From: CAILZL01 sp035548495
GTDB lineage: Bacteria > Pseudomonadota > Gammaproteobacteria > Steroidobacterales > Steroidobacteraceae
Assembly: GCA_035548495.1 (NCBI GenBank)
Contig: DASZSV010000081.1
Location: 1 to 64,000, forward strand
Length of the DNA: 64,000 nt
Direction: 5' to 3'
The notes under the pieces are model-generated. The model made no database searches, had not been told where the DNA came from, and saw only the letters and a list, made by a program, of their open reading frames with translations. The position numbers and the translations under genes are program-made. This document shows, in pieces, positions 26,714-34,137 of the stretch. The stretch's first letter is position 1. Each line of letters starts with the position of its first letter.

Positions 26714-27259
26714 TTACTTGACGGTGTAACCGCGGCCTTCAAGACAGGCGCTCAATGCGCGGCGATAGTTTTCTGCAGGACGCGCCTGTGCTTCATAACT
26801 GCGATCATACTGACGTTGTGCCTCTTCGGCCTGTTGCTGGTTCTGTTGATCAGCAGCAGCGCCGATCATTGCACCGGCCACTGCACCAATTAATGCGCCG
26901 CCCGGCCCGTTATGCGGATTGGATACTGCGGCACCGATGACCGCACCCGTGATTGCACCTGCTGCGGTGTTGGCGCCGGGCGGTGGCGCAACCACGGTGA
27001 CATGCGGTGCTTGACCGGCGCTGACCATGCTGGGATCAAAGTGAGTTTGTTTCACCGCCCACAGATGGCACTCATAACGGTCGCGATCAGTCTGTTCCGC
27101 GCTTTGGCCATTGTTGGGATAGATATATACATCGCGTACCGGTGCAGGTTCTGCTGGTTGAACCACACGTGCACGTGGTGGAGGTGCGACTACGCAGCCA
27201 CTGAGAGCGGCCATCAACATTGCAACCCCGACTGCACCTGAACCTTTAAGTGAGAACAT
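26714..27259 (-). CDS. Glycine-zipper lipoprotein with the shared YPNNGQS module
   Basis: A 181-residue lipoprotein (lipobox ALSGC) with the module Y-P-N-N-G-Q-S-A-E-Q-T-D-R-D-R-Y-E-C, WAVKQTHFDPS shared with the downstream gene, followed by a glycine zipper (GAITGAVIGAAVSNPHNGPGGALIGAVAGAMIGAAA), a Gln-rich helix and the common tail ACLEGRGYTVK. Glycine zippers of this type occur in outer-membrane lipoproteins such as SlyB. The module flanks the zipper here, while in the neighbour it follows a DUF6515 region. An inverted repeat (27285-27323) lies just upstream and may be an operator. Confidence 0.85.
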   Translation of the reverse strand: MFSLKGSGAVGVAMLMAALSGCVVAPPPRARVVQPAEPAPVRDVYIYPNNGQSAEQTDRDRYECHLWAVKQTHFDPSMVSAGQAPHVTVVAPPPGANTAAGAITGAVIGAAVSNPHNGPGGALIGAVAGAMIGAAADQQNQQQAEEAQRQYDRSYEAQARPAENYRRALSACLEGRGYTVK

Positions 27260-27284
27260 TGCTTACAACCTTTGCTGTCTGAAC

Positions 27285-27323
27285 CATACAACGTTATCTG
27301 CCATTGCGGGTTGACGTTGTATG
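27285..27323. promoter_or_regulatory. Inverted repeat upstream of the glycine-zipper gene
   Basis: CATACAACGT (27285-27294) and ACGTTGTATG (27314-27323) are perfect complements separated by 19 bases, lying 26-64 bases upstream of the start on the minus strand. Spacing of two turns centre to centre suggests a dimeric regulator site rather than a transcript hairpin. The regulator is unknown. Confidence 0.4.
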
Positions 27324-27377
27324 TCCATGGACGCCGCAGAAAAAGGGGCGCGTTGCATTAAGTGTTGTTTAACAGAC

Positions 27378-27400
27378 TGCTGAAAATCTGACTTTCAGCA
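27378..27400. terminator. Weak hairpin after the YgiQ-type gene
   Basis: TGCTGAAA (27378-27385) pairs with TTTCAGCA (27393-27400), loop ATCTGAC, 12 bases beyond the minus-strand stop. The stem is short and no clear T-run follows in the minus direction. Confidence 0.35.
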
Positions 27401-27411
27401 ATGTTGAATTC

Positions 27412-29691
27412 TCAACGACGGGATTTCTTTGCGGCTATGGCGGGTTTTACGCTTTTCATGCGCGGAATACGTACGCCCTGCAATCCAGTGTGCTGCGTGC
27501 GCGCTGGCGTGGTTTTTGTTGTTGATTGTGCCACATGACCATTGCGCAGTTTGTGCGGACGGCGTGTGCCTTCGTGCTGTTCACCGGTGCCCTTCGGTTG
27601 CCATGCTGGAATCAAATGATGCTTGCCGGGACCGATGAGGTCCGCACGTCCCATGTCCTTCAATGCTTCACGCAACAACGGCCAGTTGTTGGCATCATGC
27701 CAGCGCAGAAAAGCCTTGTGCAGGCGGCGAATCTTCAGGCCTTTGGGAACGGCTACCTCTTCGCTGTTGCGAGTCACTTTGTGCAGGGGATTTTTTCCAG
27801 AGTGATACATTGCGGTTGCAGTGGCCATGGGGGATGGCAGAAACGCCTGCACCTGATCTGCGCGATAACCATTCTTCTTCAACCACAACGCCAGTTCCAG
27901 CATGTCTTCATTGGTGGTGCCGGGATGCGCTGCGATGAAGTAAGGTATCAGATACTGTTCCTTGCCTGCTTCCCTTGAATACTTGTCAAACAGCTCCTTG
28001 AATTTGTAGTACGTGCCCACGCCGGGTTTCATCATCTTTGACAGCGGACCTTCGCCAATGGCTTCAGGCGCGATCTTCAGGTAACCACCAACATGATGCT
28101 GCACCAGTTCCTTCACATACGCAGGCGATTCAACGGCAAGATCGTAACGCACGCCGGAGCCAATCAATATTTTCTTGATGCCGGTCAAGTTGCGTGCGCG
28201 TTGATACAACTTGATCAGCGGTGTGTGATCAGTATTCAAATTGGGACAAATGCCCGGATAAACACAGGAAGGTTTGCGGCATGCCGATTCAATCTCGCGT
28301 GATTTACATGCCAGTCGATACATGTTGGCCGTCGGTCCGCCAAGATCAGAGATGACGCCGGTGAATCCCGGCACCGTATCGCGAATGGTTTCAATCTCGC
28401 GAATGATGGATTCTTCTGAACGGTTCTGAATGATGCGGCCTTCGTGTTCGGTGATCGAGCAAAAGGTGCAACCACCAAAGCAACCGCGCTGAATCGCAAT
28501 GGAGAAACGAATCATTTCATAGGCTGGAATCTTTGCGCCAGCGTAGAAGGGATGCGGAACTCGTTGATAAGGCAATTCATACAGCGCATCCATTTCCTTC
28601 ATTGTCAATGGAATCGGCGGCGGATTGATCCACACATCCACATTGCCATGACGTTGCACCAGAGCGCGTGCATTGCCGGGATTGGATTCGGTGTGAAGAA
28701 TGCGCGATGCATGCGCATACAGGATGGGATCACTCCTTACTTCATCATACGATGGCATGCGGATGTATGAATGCTCGCGATGTTTGTTGGGCACTTCGCG
28801 ATAAAACTTCACCACCTGGGCTTTTGGCTCGACTCCGTCTCCGCTCGCGGGAGAGGGCGGGGGTGAGGGGTGACGCGAAGCGCATGCTTTATCTTCTGAC
28901 TGTTTACTTGATGAAGCAGGCTCCCTCGCCCCTGTTTCCATAGAGTAGGGATCAATGGGAGGATTCAATTTGCCCGGTTGATCAATCGTGGTTGAGTCAA
29001 CTTCAATCCAGTCTTGCGGCAACTGATTGCGAACGAAAGCAGTGCCGCGCAGATCGGTGATATCCGCAATCTTTTTGCCGGCAGCAAGACGATGTGCTAT
29101 CTCGATGATCTGCCGCTCTGCATTGCCGTACACAAGAAGATCTGCCTTCGCATCCAGCAACACTGAACGGCGTACTTGTTCCGACCAATAATCAAAATGC
29201 GCGATGCGGCGCAGGCTGGCTTCAATGCCGCCAATCACAATCGGTACTTCTTTGTACGCTTCGCGTGCACGTTGTGAATACACAATGACGCAACGATCAG
29301 GACGTTTGCCGCCCTCTCCGCCGGGAGTGTAAGCATCATCACTGCGAATACGACGGTCCGATGTATAACGGTTCACCATCGAGTCCATGTTGCCGCCGGT
29401 GATACCGAAGAACAGGTTGGGTTTGCCCAGCGCCTTGAATGCGTCGGCTGACTTCCAGTCAGGCTGTGCAATGATGCCGACGCGAAAGCCCTGTGCTTCC
29501 AGTACGCGGCCGATAATCGCCATGCCAAAACTGGGATGGTCCACATAGGCATCGCCGGTGACGATGATGATGTCGCAACTGTCCCAGCCCAGCGCATCCA
29601 TTTCCGCACGCGACATGGGCAGGAACGGCGCTGTGCCGAAGCGGCTCGCCCAGTGTTTGCGGTAAGAAAAAAGGTCGCGTGCGGTTTGCAT
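27412..29691 (-). CDS. YgiQ-family radical SAM protein, with repeat-derived insertion
   Basis: A 759-residue protein with a UPF0313/YgiQ N-terminal domain (FGTAPFLPMSRAEMDALGWDSCDIIIVTGDAYVDHP), the radical SAM cluster motif RGCFGGCTFC, and the rest of the YgiQ sequence through KLRNGH. It should bind a [4Fe-4S] cluster and cleave S-adenosylmethionine; the substrate of YgiQ is not established. I start at ATG 29691 (MQTARDLFSYRKHW), which matches the family; the frame opens 16 codons earlier. Odd: between DPYSMET and AQVVKFYRE about 35 residues (REPASSSKQSEDKACAS...PPPSPASGDGV) are extra compared with relatives and contain a dispersed palindromic repeat. The surrounding conserved blocks are intact, so the protein may still work. 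Confidence 0.92.
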   Translation of the reverse strand: MQTARDLFSYRKHWASRFGTAPFLPMSRAEMDALGWDSCDIIIVTGDAYVDHPSFGMAIIGRVLEAQGFRVGIIAQPDWKSADAFKALGKPNLFFGITGGNMDSMVNRYTSDRRIRSDDAYTPGGEGGKRPDRCVIVYSQRAREAYKEVPIVIGGIEASLRRIAHFDYWSEQVRRSVLLDAKADLLVYGNAERQIIEIAHRLAAGKKIADITDLRGTAFVRNQLPQDWIEVDSTTIDQPGKLNPPIDPYSMETGAREPASSSKQSEDKACASRHPSPPPSPASGDGVEPKAQVVKFYREVPNKHREHSYIRMPSYDEVRSDPILYAHASRILHTESNPGNARALVQRHGNVDVWINPPPIPLTMKEMDALYELPYQRVPHPFYAGAKIPAYEMIRFSIAIQRGCFGGCTFCSITEHEGRIIQNRSEESIIREIETIRDTVPGFTGVISDLGGPTANMYRLACKSREIESACRKPSCVYPGICPNLNTDHTPLIKLYQRARNLTGIKKILIGSGVRYDLAVESPAYVKELVQHHVGGYLKIAPEAIGEGPLSKMMKPGVGTYYKFKELFDKYSREAGKEQYLIPYFIAAHPGTTNEDMLELALWLKKNGYRADQVQAFLPSPMATATAMYHSGKNPLHKVTRNSEEVAVPKGLKIRRLHKAFLRWHDANNWPLLREALKDMGRADLIGPGKHHLIPAWQPKGTGEQHEGTRRPHKLRNGHVAQSTTKTTPARTQHTGLQGVRIPRMKSVKPAIAAKKSRR
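28831..28878. repeat. Palindromic repeat inside the YgiQ-type gene
   Basis: The plus-strand bases GACTCCGTCTCCGCTCGCGG followed by GAGAGGGCGGGGGTGAGGGG include an imperfect palindrome around CCGCTCGCGG and encode SPPPSPASGDGVE on the minus strand. It is the same class of element as at the end of the mdtB-like gene, where the code is SPGPSPSMGEG. It is inserted in frame. Confidence 0.65.
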
Positions 29692-29794
29692 GGGGCGCGA
29701 ATTATGGGTGCAAATGCGGTAATTACCAATACCCGGCACTGCAAAACCGCAGATTAAAACATCGTTTTTATCGAATATTCACGGTTTGCCCGAT

Positions 29795-29908
29795 ATGTCC
29801 AATTTCCGGAATGCTGATTTTCTGAAGTGGACTTTGCTGCTGCTGGTTGCGAATACAGGGCTGCTTGTGAATGTACTTAAGTACAGCACGCAAATGGCCC
29901 TGAAATAA
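29795..29908 (+). CDS. Possible 37-residue membrane protein
   Basis: ATG 29795 to TAA 29906 encodes 37 residues: a short polar start (MSNFRNADFLKW), one hydrophobic helix (TLLLLVANTGLLVNVL) and a Lys-containing tail. The pattern is that of small bitopic membrane proteins. No good ribosome site precedes it and I know no homologue. A perfect 14-bp palindrome, TGTACTTAAGTACA (29872-29885), lies within it and could instead be a protein-binding site of the long upstream region. Confidence 0.3.
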   Translation: MSNFRNADFLKWTLLLLVANTGLLVNVLKYSTQMALK

Positions 29909-30277
29909 TGGTCTCATCAATCAAACATGCCGCCAATCATACGTTGATACGTATTGACTGATGCGTGTTCATCCATCGCTCAACAATTTCATGCAACGGG
30001 CACATCAAACGTTCGGTGTCCATAAGAGCAATCGTCCTTGAAAACATGCGCGTTCATGTCATTGAATGTCGCTGGTCGTAAGCGGAGCTTCCATTCGCTG
30101 TTATCACGACATGACACGGATTGTCATTGCTCTCGCTAGATCCATTGGTTTCCTTCTTGTTGATCCTGAACGTTGACTGGCCTGTCGTGGATTCATGTCC
30201 GGCATGTCCAACGTTGTGCTTTCGTGTGGGTTGATTCCGTTTGTCTTTGTTTGTCTTTCAAGAGAGGAGAATAGTCG
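29909..30277. other. Leader region of the secreted one-haem protein
   Basis: About 370 bases without a recognisable gene. It holds the ribosome site GAGAGGAGAA directly before ATG 30278 and presumably its promoter. I see no tRNA, no strong hairpin and no convincing -35/-10 pair that I would place with confidence. Confidence 0.4.
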
Positions 30278-31528
30278 ATGAAAAAAATAGTGACGGTATT
30301 GATGGCATCAATGATCGCCGGTGCGGTCATGACCAGTGCAACGCATGCACAGAGTCCCACTGGTGTGGGGTATTCACCCGGTGCTGCGTTCGACAAGATC
30401 AGCTGGAAGTCATTTATTGAAGTAGTAACGCCCGCGCCATCGCCCAATCCCAATGGTTCATTGACATTTGAAACATGGGCAACTGATGCTGAAACGTTTG
30501 ATGCAAAGACCAACCCGCCAGTGTGGCCCAGTGGAGCGAGCGAAGCACGCAATGAAAAACGTTTCCAGCGGACCTTTCTGGGATTTCACCGTCCGATGGG
30601 ATTGAAGGCACTGGTGGATGACAATGGCGTGCCTGTGCCATGCAGCCCGCCGGCCGATGCCGCCGCCGGTAACTTTCCGACTCCGGCATCTGCGAAACCG
30701 CCAACCAATTGTCTTGCTGAAGAAGTACGGCGTAACAAGCCTGCTTTCGATTACATCGTAAATAACAATCTCTATTCGGCTTCCGGTTTGCAGGCGAATT
30801 TTCCATCCAAACAGGCAGTTGAATTTCCGCAATCCAGCGATCTGAAGAAAGCCGGTGTTGAAATCAAGATTGACTGGGTACCGGTGAACACAGTTGTCAC
30901 GTGGCTGAACAAGAATCTTAAACAACCAGTCAACGCTGCGTTCGTGAAAAAGAACTATTTCATCACTCAACAAAAAGATGGCACTGCATATGCCATGGTG
31001 TCGATGCATATCAGCATCAAGGATCGTCCCAACTGGTTGTGGGCCACGTTTGAACACCAGATGAATCCGGGCCGTTGCGACACCATGGGTTGTTACGACA
31101 AGTTTGGCATGCCAGCTTCACTGGCCGCCATTCCGCCTGTGGCCACTGCCAATACTCAATATCCCAAGTGCAGCAGCAAATCGCCGGCACTGGTGGCGAT
31201 GTTCAAAGGATTGCCCGCGGTGTGGAAAAACTACTGTCTGAAAGATACACAGATTGATTATGTGTCAACACAAGCCAAGACCAAGGGTCAGCCGGTGTTG
31301 AATGGTGACAGCGTGGTGGAACGCATTCTTGCCGGTGTGCCCATCGCACAGTCATCCTGCATTTCATGCCATGCGTATGCCGCATTCAGCAGCAAGGGCT
31401 GTGTTGCCAGCAATAACCCGGGTATCAACAATCCGGCACCGATTGGAACGGTGACGCCGCAACCCGGACAAAAGCAGTATGACTTCGTCTGGGGACTGAT
31501 CACCATGCCTAATTCGGTATGTCAATGA
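30278..31528 (+). CDS. Secreted protein with one c-type haem motif
   Basis: A 416-residue exported protein (signal peptide MKKIVTVLMASMIAGAVMTSATHA). The body has Trp-rich conserved blocks (FETWATDAETF, NPPVWPSG, RPNWLWATFEHQMNPGRC). Near residues 353-357 it has CISCH, the CxxCH signature for covalent haem attachment; relatives are large cytochrome-c-like secreted proteins of unknown role found in soil bacteria. Several other cysteines could form disulfides. It has a strong ribosome site (GAGAGGAGAA) and a long leader, and is followed by a weak terminator. No c-type cytochrome assembly or redox partner genes are adjacent. An electron-transfer or enzyme role is inference. Confidence 0.8.
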   Translation: MKKIVTVLMASMIAGAVMTSATHAQSPTGVGYSPGAAFDKISWKSFIEVVTPAPSPNPNGSLTFETWATDAETFDAKTNPPVWPSGASEARNEKRFQRTFLGFHRPMGLKALVDDNGVPVPCSPPADAAAGNFPTPASAKPPTNCLAEEVRRNKPAFDYIVNNNLYSASGLQANFPSKQAVEFPQSSDLKKAGVEIKIDWVPVNTVVTWLNKNLKQPVNAAFVKKNYFITQQKDGTAYAMVSMHISIKDRPNWLWATFEHQMNPGRCDTMGCYDKFGMPASLAAIPPVATANTQYPKCSSKSPALVAMFKGLPAVWKNYCLKDTQIDYVSTQAKTKGQPVLNGDSVVERILAGVPIAQSSCISCHAYAAFSSKGCVASNNPGINNPAPIGTVTPQPGQKQYDFVWGLITMPNSVCQ

Positions 31529-31583
31529 CGGAGATTTCCCAGCGTCATCATGCACAACTCGTTCGTCATTAGTGGTTTTCCCT

Positions 31584-31613
31584 GAAAAGTTATCAGGCAA
31601 CTGATAGGTTTTT
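31584..31613 (+). terminator. Weak intrinsic terminator after the one-haem protein gene
   Basis: GAAAA..TATCAG (31584-31596) pairs imperfectly with CTGATA..TTTTTC (31601-31613) around a GCAA tetraloop; the right side ends in five T. It lies 56 bases after the stop. Confidence 0.55.
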
Positions 31614-31639
31614 CCCTTAAACGTCGCTTAACTCATCAA

Positions 31640-31749
31640 GGATATGCATGTGAGTGAACAAGACGCTGACAAGGACCCGGAAGGGTAAGGGGCATGCTTG
31701 GGCAGGGAGGCCCCACTTCATGAGAGTTCGAGAGTGTGGGTAAGACACG
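31640..31749 (+). ncRNA. Candidate structured RNA before a strong terminator
   Basis: Between two genes, a GC-rich stretch can form several short hairpins: ACCC/GGGT with a GGAA tetraloop (31675-31685), GGGGC/GCCCC (31689-31714), CCCAC/GTGGG (31712-31740), GTGT/ACAC (31735-31748). It ends in the 15-bp terminator at 31750-31790. A 14-codon frame with a fair ribosome site (AAGGA, ATG 31645) starts inside it. It may be a small RNA, or a leader controlling the gene at 31875. I match it to no known RNA family. Confidence 0.35.
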
Positions 31750-31790
31750 AAGCCCGGCTGATGTAACGCATGACATCAGCCGGGCTTTTG
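31750..31790 (+). terminator. Strong intrinsic terminator
   Basis: AAGCCCGGCTGATGT (31750-31764) pairs perfectly over 15 bp with ACATCAGCCGGGCTT (31773-31787), loop AACGCATG, followed by TTTTG. It stands about 220 bases after the nearest upstream stop and 85 bases before the next gene, so it probably ends a non-coding transcript or acts as an attenuator. Confidence 0.85.
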
Positions 31791-31874
31791 TCTGGACTTG
31801 CATGCCAAGTGCTATCAAGACAGTGTATAAAGACAGACCCGTCCACCGTGGTTTGTTAAATGGGCCATGAGTGA

Positions 31875-32351
31875 ATGAGTCGACCAGCCCGCAATGAACG
31901 CATGCGACTGGATTGCCAAATCTCATCACACCCCAACATTTCCAGCCAAGTCATGCAATGCAGCAACGCGCTTGATTTCCAGGACTCAGAAGTATCGAGT
32001 GCAGAGCTTGAAGATAACAGGTTCGTTGTCAAATTTTCAGCCGGACGTGTGTGCCGTGTAAAAGGCGCGAGAGGTCCCGGCAATGAATACGGTTTCTTTC
32101 AGGAGTTGCAGTTAACAATTCATCACGCATCAATCATTGAAAAAGAATCAGGCTGTGTTGGCCGCATATCGCAGGGCGTGTTGCGTGTGGCAGGTGCAAC
32201 GTCGGAATTGGTTCCCATTCCATACGAAGCCGACGTAAACGTTGAGCTGGAGTTTGCTTTTGCAAACGGAGCGATGTGCAAAGTGGCTGGCCGGCGCATC
32301 ACGCTTGAGCCAACTGGTGAGGCGCGTGTGATGGAGTGGTTGAAGTGTTGA
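31875..32351 (+). CDS. Hypothetical protein
   Basis: A 158-residue cytoplasmic protein without signal peptide or membrane helix. The core (from about residue 27: MQCSNALDFQDSEVSSAELEDNRFVVKFSAGRVCRVKG) alternates polar and hydrophobic residues like beta strands and reads as a genuine protein. I recognise no family. The start is uncertain: ATG 31875, 31902 or 31953 are in frame and none has a good ribosome site. It is flanked upstream by a possible structured leader with a terminator and downstream by an inverted-repeat element. Confidence 0.55.
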   Translation: MSRPARNERMRLDCQISSHPNISSQVMQCSNALDFQDSEVSSAELEDNRFVVKFSAGRVCRVKGARGPGNEYGFFQELQLTIHHASIIEKESGCVGRISQGVLRVAGATSELVPIPYEADVNVELEFAFANGAMCKVAGRRITLEPTGEARVMEWLKC

Positions 32352-32376
32352 GAAGTGACGATGAAATCACGTTGAC

Positions 32377-32486
32377 GTCATTCCCGCGAAGGCGGGAATC
32401 CACTCAAACAACGAAATCATCATTATCAATCAAAGAAGAATGACAAGAAGCTTTTTCTGCTGGATTCCCGCCTTCGCGGGAATGAC
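32377..32486. repeat. 110-bp inverted-repeat element (REP pair/MITE-like)
   Basis: The 26 bases GTCATTCCCGCGAAGGCGGG+AATCCA (32377-32402) recur exactly inverted at 32461-32486 with 58 A/T-rich bases between. Each arm is itself palindromic (TTCCCGC/GCGGGAA). This is the widespread GTCATTCCCGCG..GGAATCCA repeat of proteobacteria in a paired arrangement. No open reading frame lies inside. It sits just after the hypothetical gene at 31875. Confidence 0.9.
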
Positions 32487-32546
32487 TTTGTGCTGACGGA
32501 TACCTCATCAACAAGGGCGCAGCAAATTCAAGTTGGAAACCTGGAA

Positions 32547-32568
32547 GCACCGCACTTTGGTGCGGTGC
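32547..32568. terminator. 9-bp hairpin after the thiolase gene
   Basis: GCACCGCAC (32547-32555) pairs with GTGCGGTGC (32560-32568) around TTTG. It is 52 bases beyond the stop of the minus-strand thiolase gene. No T-run is obvious, so activity as a terminator is uncertain. Confidence 0.5.
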
Positions 32569-32619
32569 GCTTCGCTTACCTGCGCCATACCGGAACTCGC
32601 AGTAAGTGATGTATCAATT

Positions 32620-33906
32620 TCATGCCTTTTCCAGTATTGCCGTGACACCCATGCCGCCCGCGGTGCATACCGAAATCAAGCCACGCTTGGCGTCACGCGT
32701 AGCCAGCAACTTTGCCAGCACAGCAAGAATGCGTGCGCCTGTTGCAGCGAAGGGATGACCCACAGCCAGGCTGCTGCCAACCACATTCATCTTGTTGCGA
32801 TCAATGCTGCCAAGCGGTGAGGATAATCCCAGTTTGTCGCGGCAGAACTCTGGCGATTCCCATGCTTTCAATGTACATAGCACCTGCGCTGCAAAGGCTT
32901 CATGGATTTCGTACAAATCAAAATCCTGCAAACTCAGGTTGGCATCTTTCAACATGCGCGGTACGGCATACGCGGGCGCCATCAACAATCCCTCCTTGTT
33001 GACGAAATCAACCGCCGCTGCCTTGCCGTAAGTGAGATAGGCAAGAATCGGCAGATTGCGTGATCGTGCCCAGCTTTCACTGGCCAGCAGCACCGCTGCC
33101 GCACCATCAGTCAACGGTGTTGAATTGCCTGCGGTCAATGTACCTGCGCCGCTGAAATCAAACGCCGGCTTCAACTTTGCCAGCCTTTCCATGCTGCTGT
33201 CGCGGCGCAGATTGTTGTCCGCCGTCAATCCACCAAAAGGAATGATTAAATCCTTCATGAAACCAGCATCGTAAGCGGCTGCGGCCTTTTGATGACTTTC
33301 CATGGCCAGCCGGTCCTGATCTTCACGCTTGATCTGCCAGTGCTTGGCCATTTGTTCGCAGCTTTGTCCCATCGACAAACCGGTGCGTGGTTCAGCCACG
33401 CCCGGTGTAACTGGTTTGAAATGCTTGGGCCGCAAACCAAACCACGGCGACAGTTTTTCCATGAATGATCTGCCACGCGCACTCTTCAACAGCAATTGCT
33501 GATAGCTGCGCGGATACACGATGGGCACATCGCTCGCGGAATCAACACCACCCGCAATGCCCGAATCAATTTGTCCCAGCGCGATTTTTGCGCCAATGAG
33601 AATGGCCGCTTCCAGACTGGTGCCGCAGGCACGTTGCAGATCAAACGCCGGCGTTTCCGCAGCCAATCCGCTGGACAGCGCCGATTCGCGCGCAAGATTG
33701 AAATCCTTTGAATGCTTCATCACTGCACCGGCGGCGACTTCACCCAGCACCTGGCCCTGCAATTGATAACGATCGACCACGCCCTTGAGTGCGGCGGTAA
33801 GCAAGTCCTGATTGGTGTATTGCGCGTAGGTGCCCATCGCGCGTGCGAAGGGAATACGTACACCGCCGACAATGGCAACGCGATGAACAGTAGAGCCAAC
33901 CAGCAT
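32620..33906 (-). CDS. Acetyl-CoA acyltransferase (thiolase), FadI-like
   Basis: Cleaves 3-ketoacyl-CoA with CoA in fatty-acid beta-oxidation, or condenses acetyl-CoA units in reverse. The 428 residues match the FadI subgroup in length. The active-site Cys is in QRACGTSLEA (near residue 93), the His in VVGSSLAVGHPFAATGAR and the second Cys in VCTAGGMG. MHEAF is replaced by the equivalent IHEAFAAQ. A perfect ribosome site (AAGGAG, 6 bases before ATG) supports the start. The usual partner, a FadJ-type multifunctional enzyme, is not adjacent. The gene is divergent from gshA. Confidence 0.93.
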   Translation of the reverse strand: MLVGSTVHRVAIVGGVRIPFARAMGTYAQYTNQDLLTAALKGVVDRYQLQGQVLGEVAAGAVMKHSKDFNLARESALSSGLAAETPAFDLQRACGTSLEAAILIGAKIALGQIDSGIAGGVDSASDVPIVYPRSYQQLLLKSARGRSFMEKLSPWFGLRPKHFKPVTPGVAEPRTGLSMGQSCEQMAKHWQIKREDQDRLAMESHQKAAAAYDAGFMKDLIIPFGGLTADNNLRRDSSMERLAKLKPAFDFSGAGTLTAGNSTPLTDGAAAVLLASESWARSRNLPILAYLTYGKAAAVDFVNKEGLLMAPAYAVPRMLKDANLSLQDFDLYEIHEAFAAQVLCTLKAWESPEFCRDKLGLSSPLGSIDRNKMNVVGSSLAVGHPFAATGARILAVLAKLLATRDAKRGLISVCTAGGMGVTAILEKA

Positions 33907-34137
33907 ATCGAGCTCCTTACTAATTGTATTGATGAAGCACCTGGATTCAACGCCAAGGTGCCATTGCTTTTAATATGACAGAAATGATGGCGAGGCCATA
34001 GCGTCAATCACCTGAATCGCTCCCGGACTCATGTGCTGCGTATCATACAAACAGTGATGTCGTTATGCCTGTCGCTTACTTGACCCGTCCGGCGGCATCC
34101 GCAACACTCCCCGCCCTGTTGCAGCGACTGGTGACAC

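Noticed and set aside
31640..31790. Fragment of a group II intron or tmRNA
   Set aside because: No domain V, no tag peptide frame and no tRNA-like ends could be recognised.
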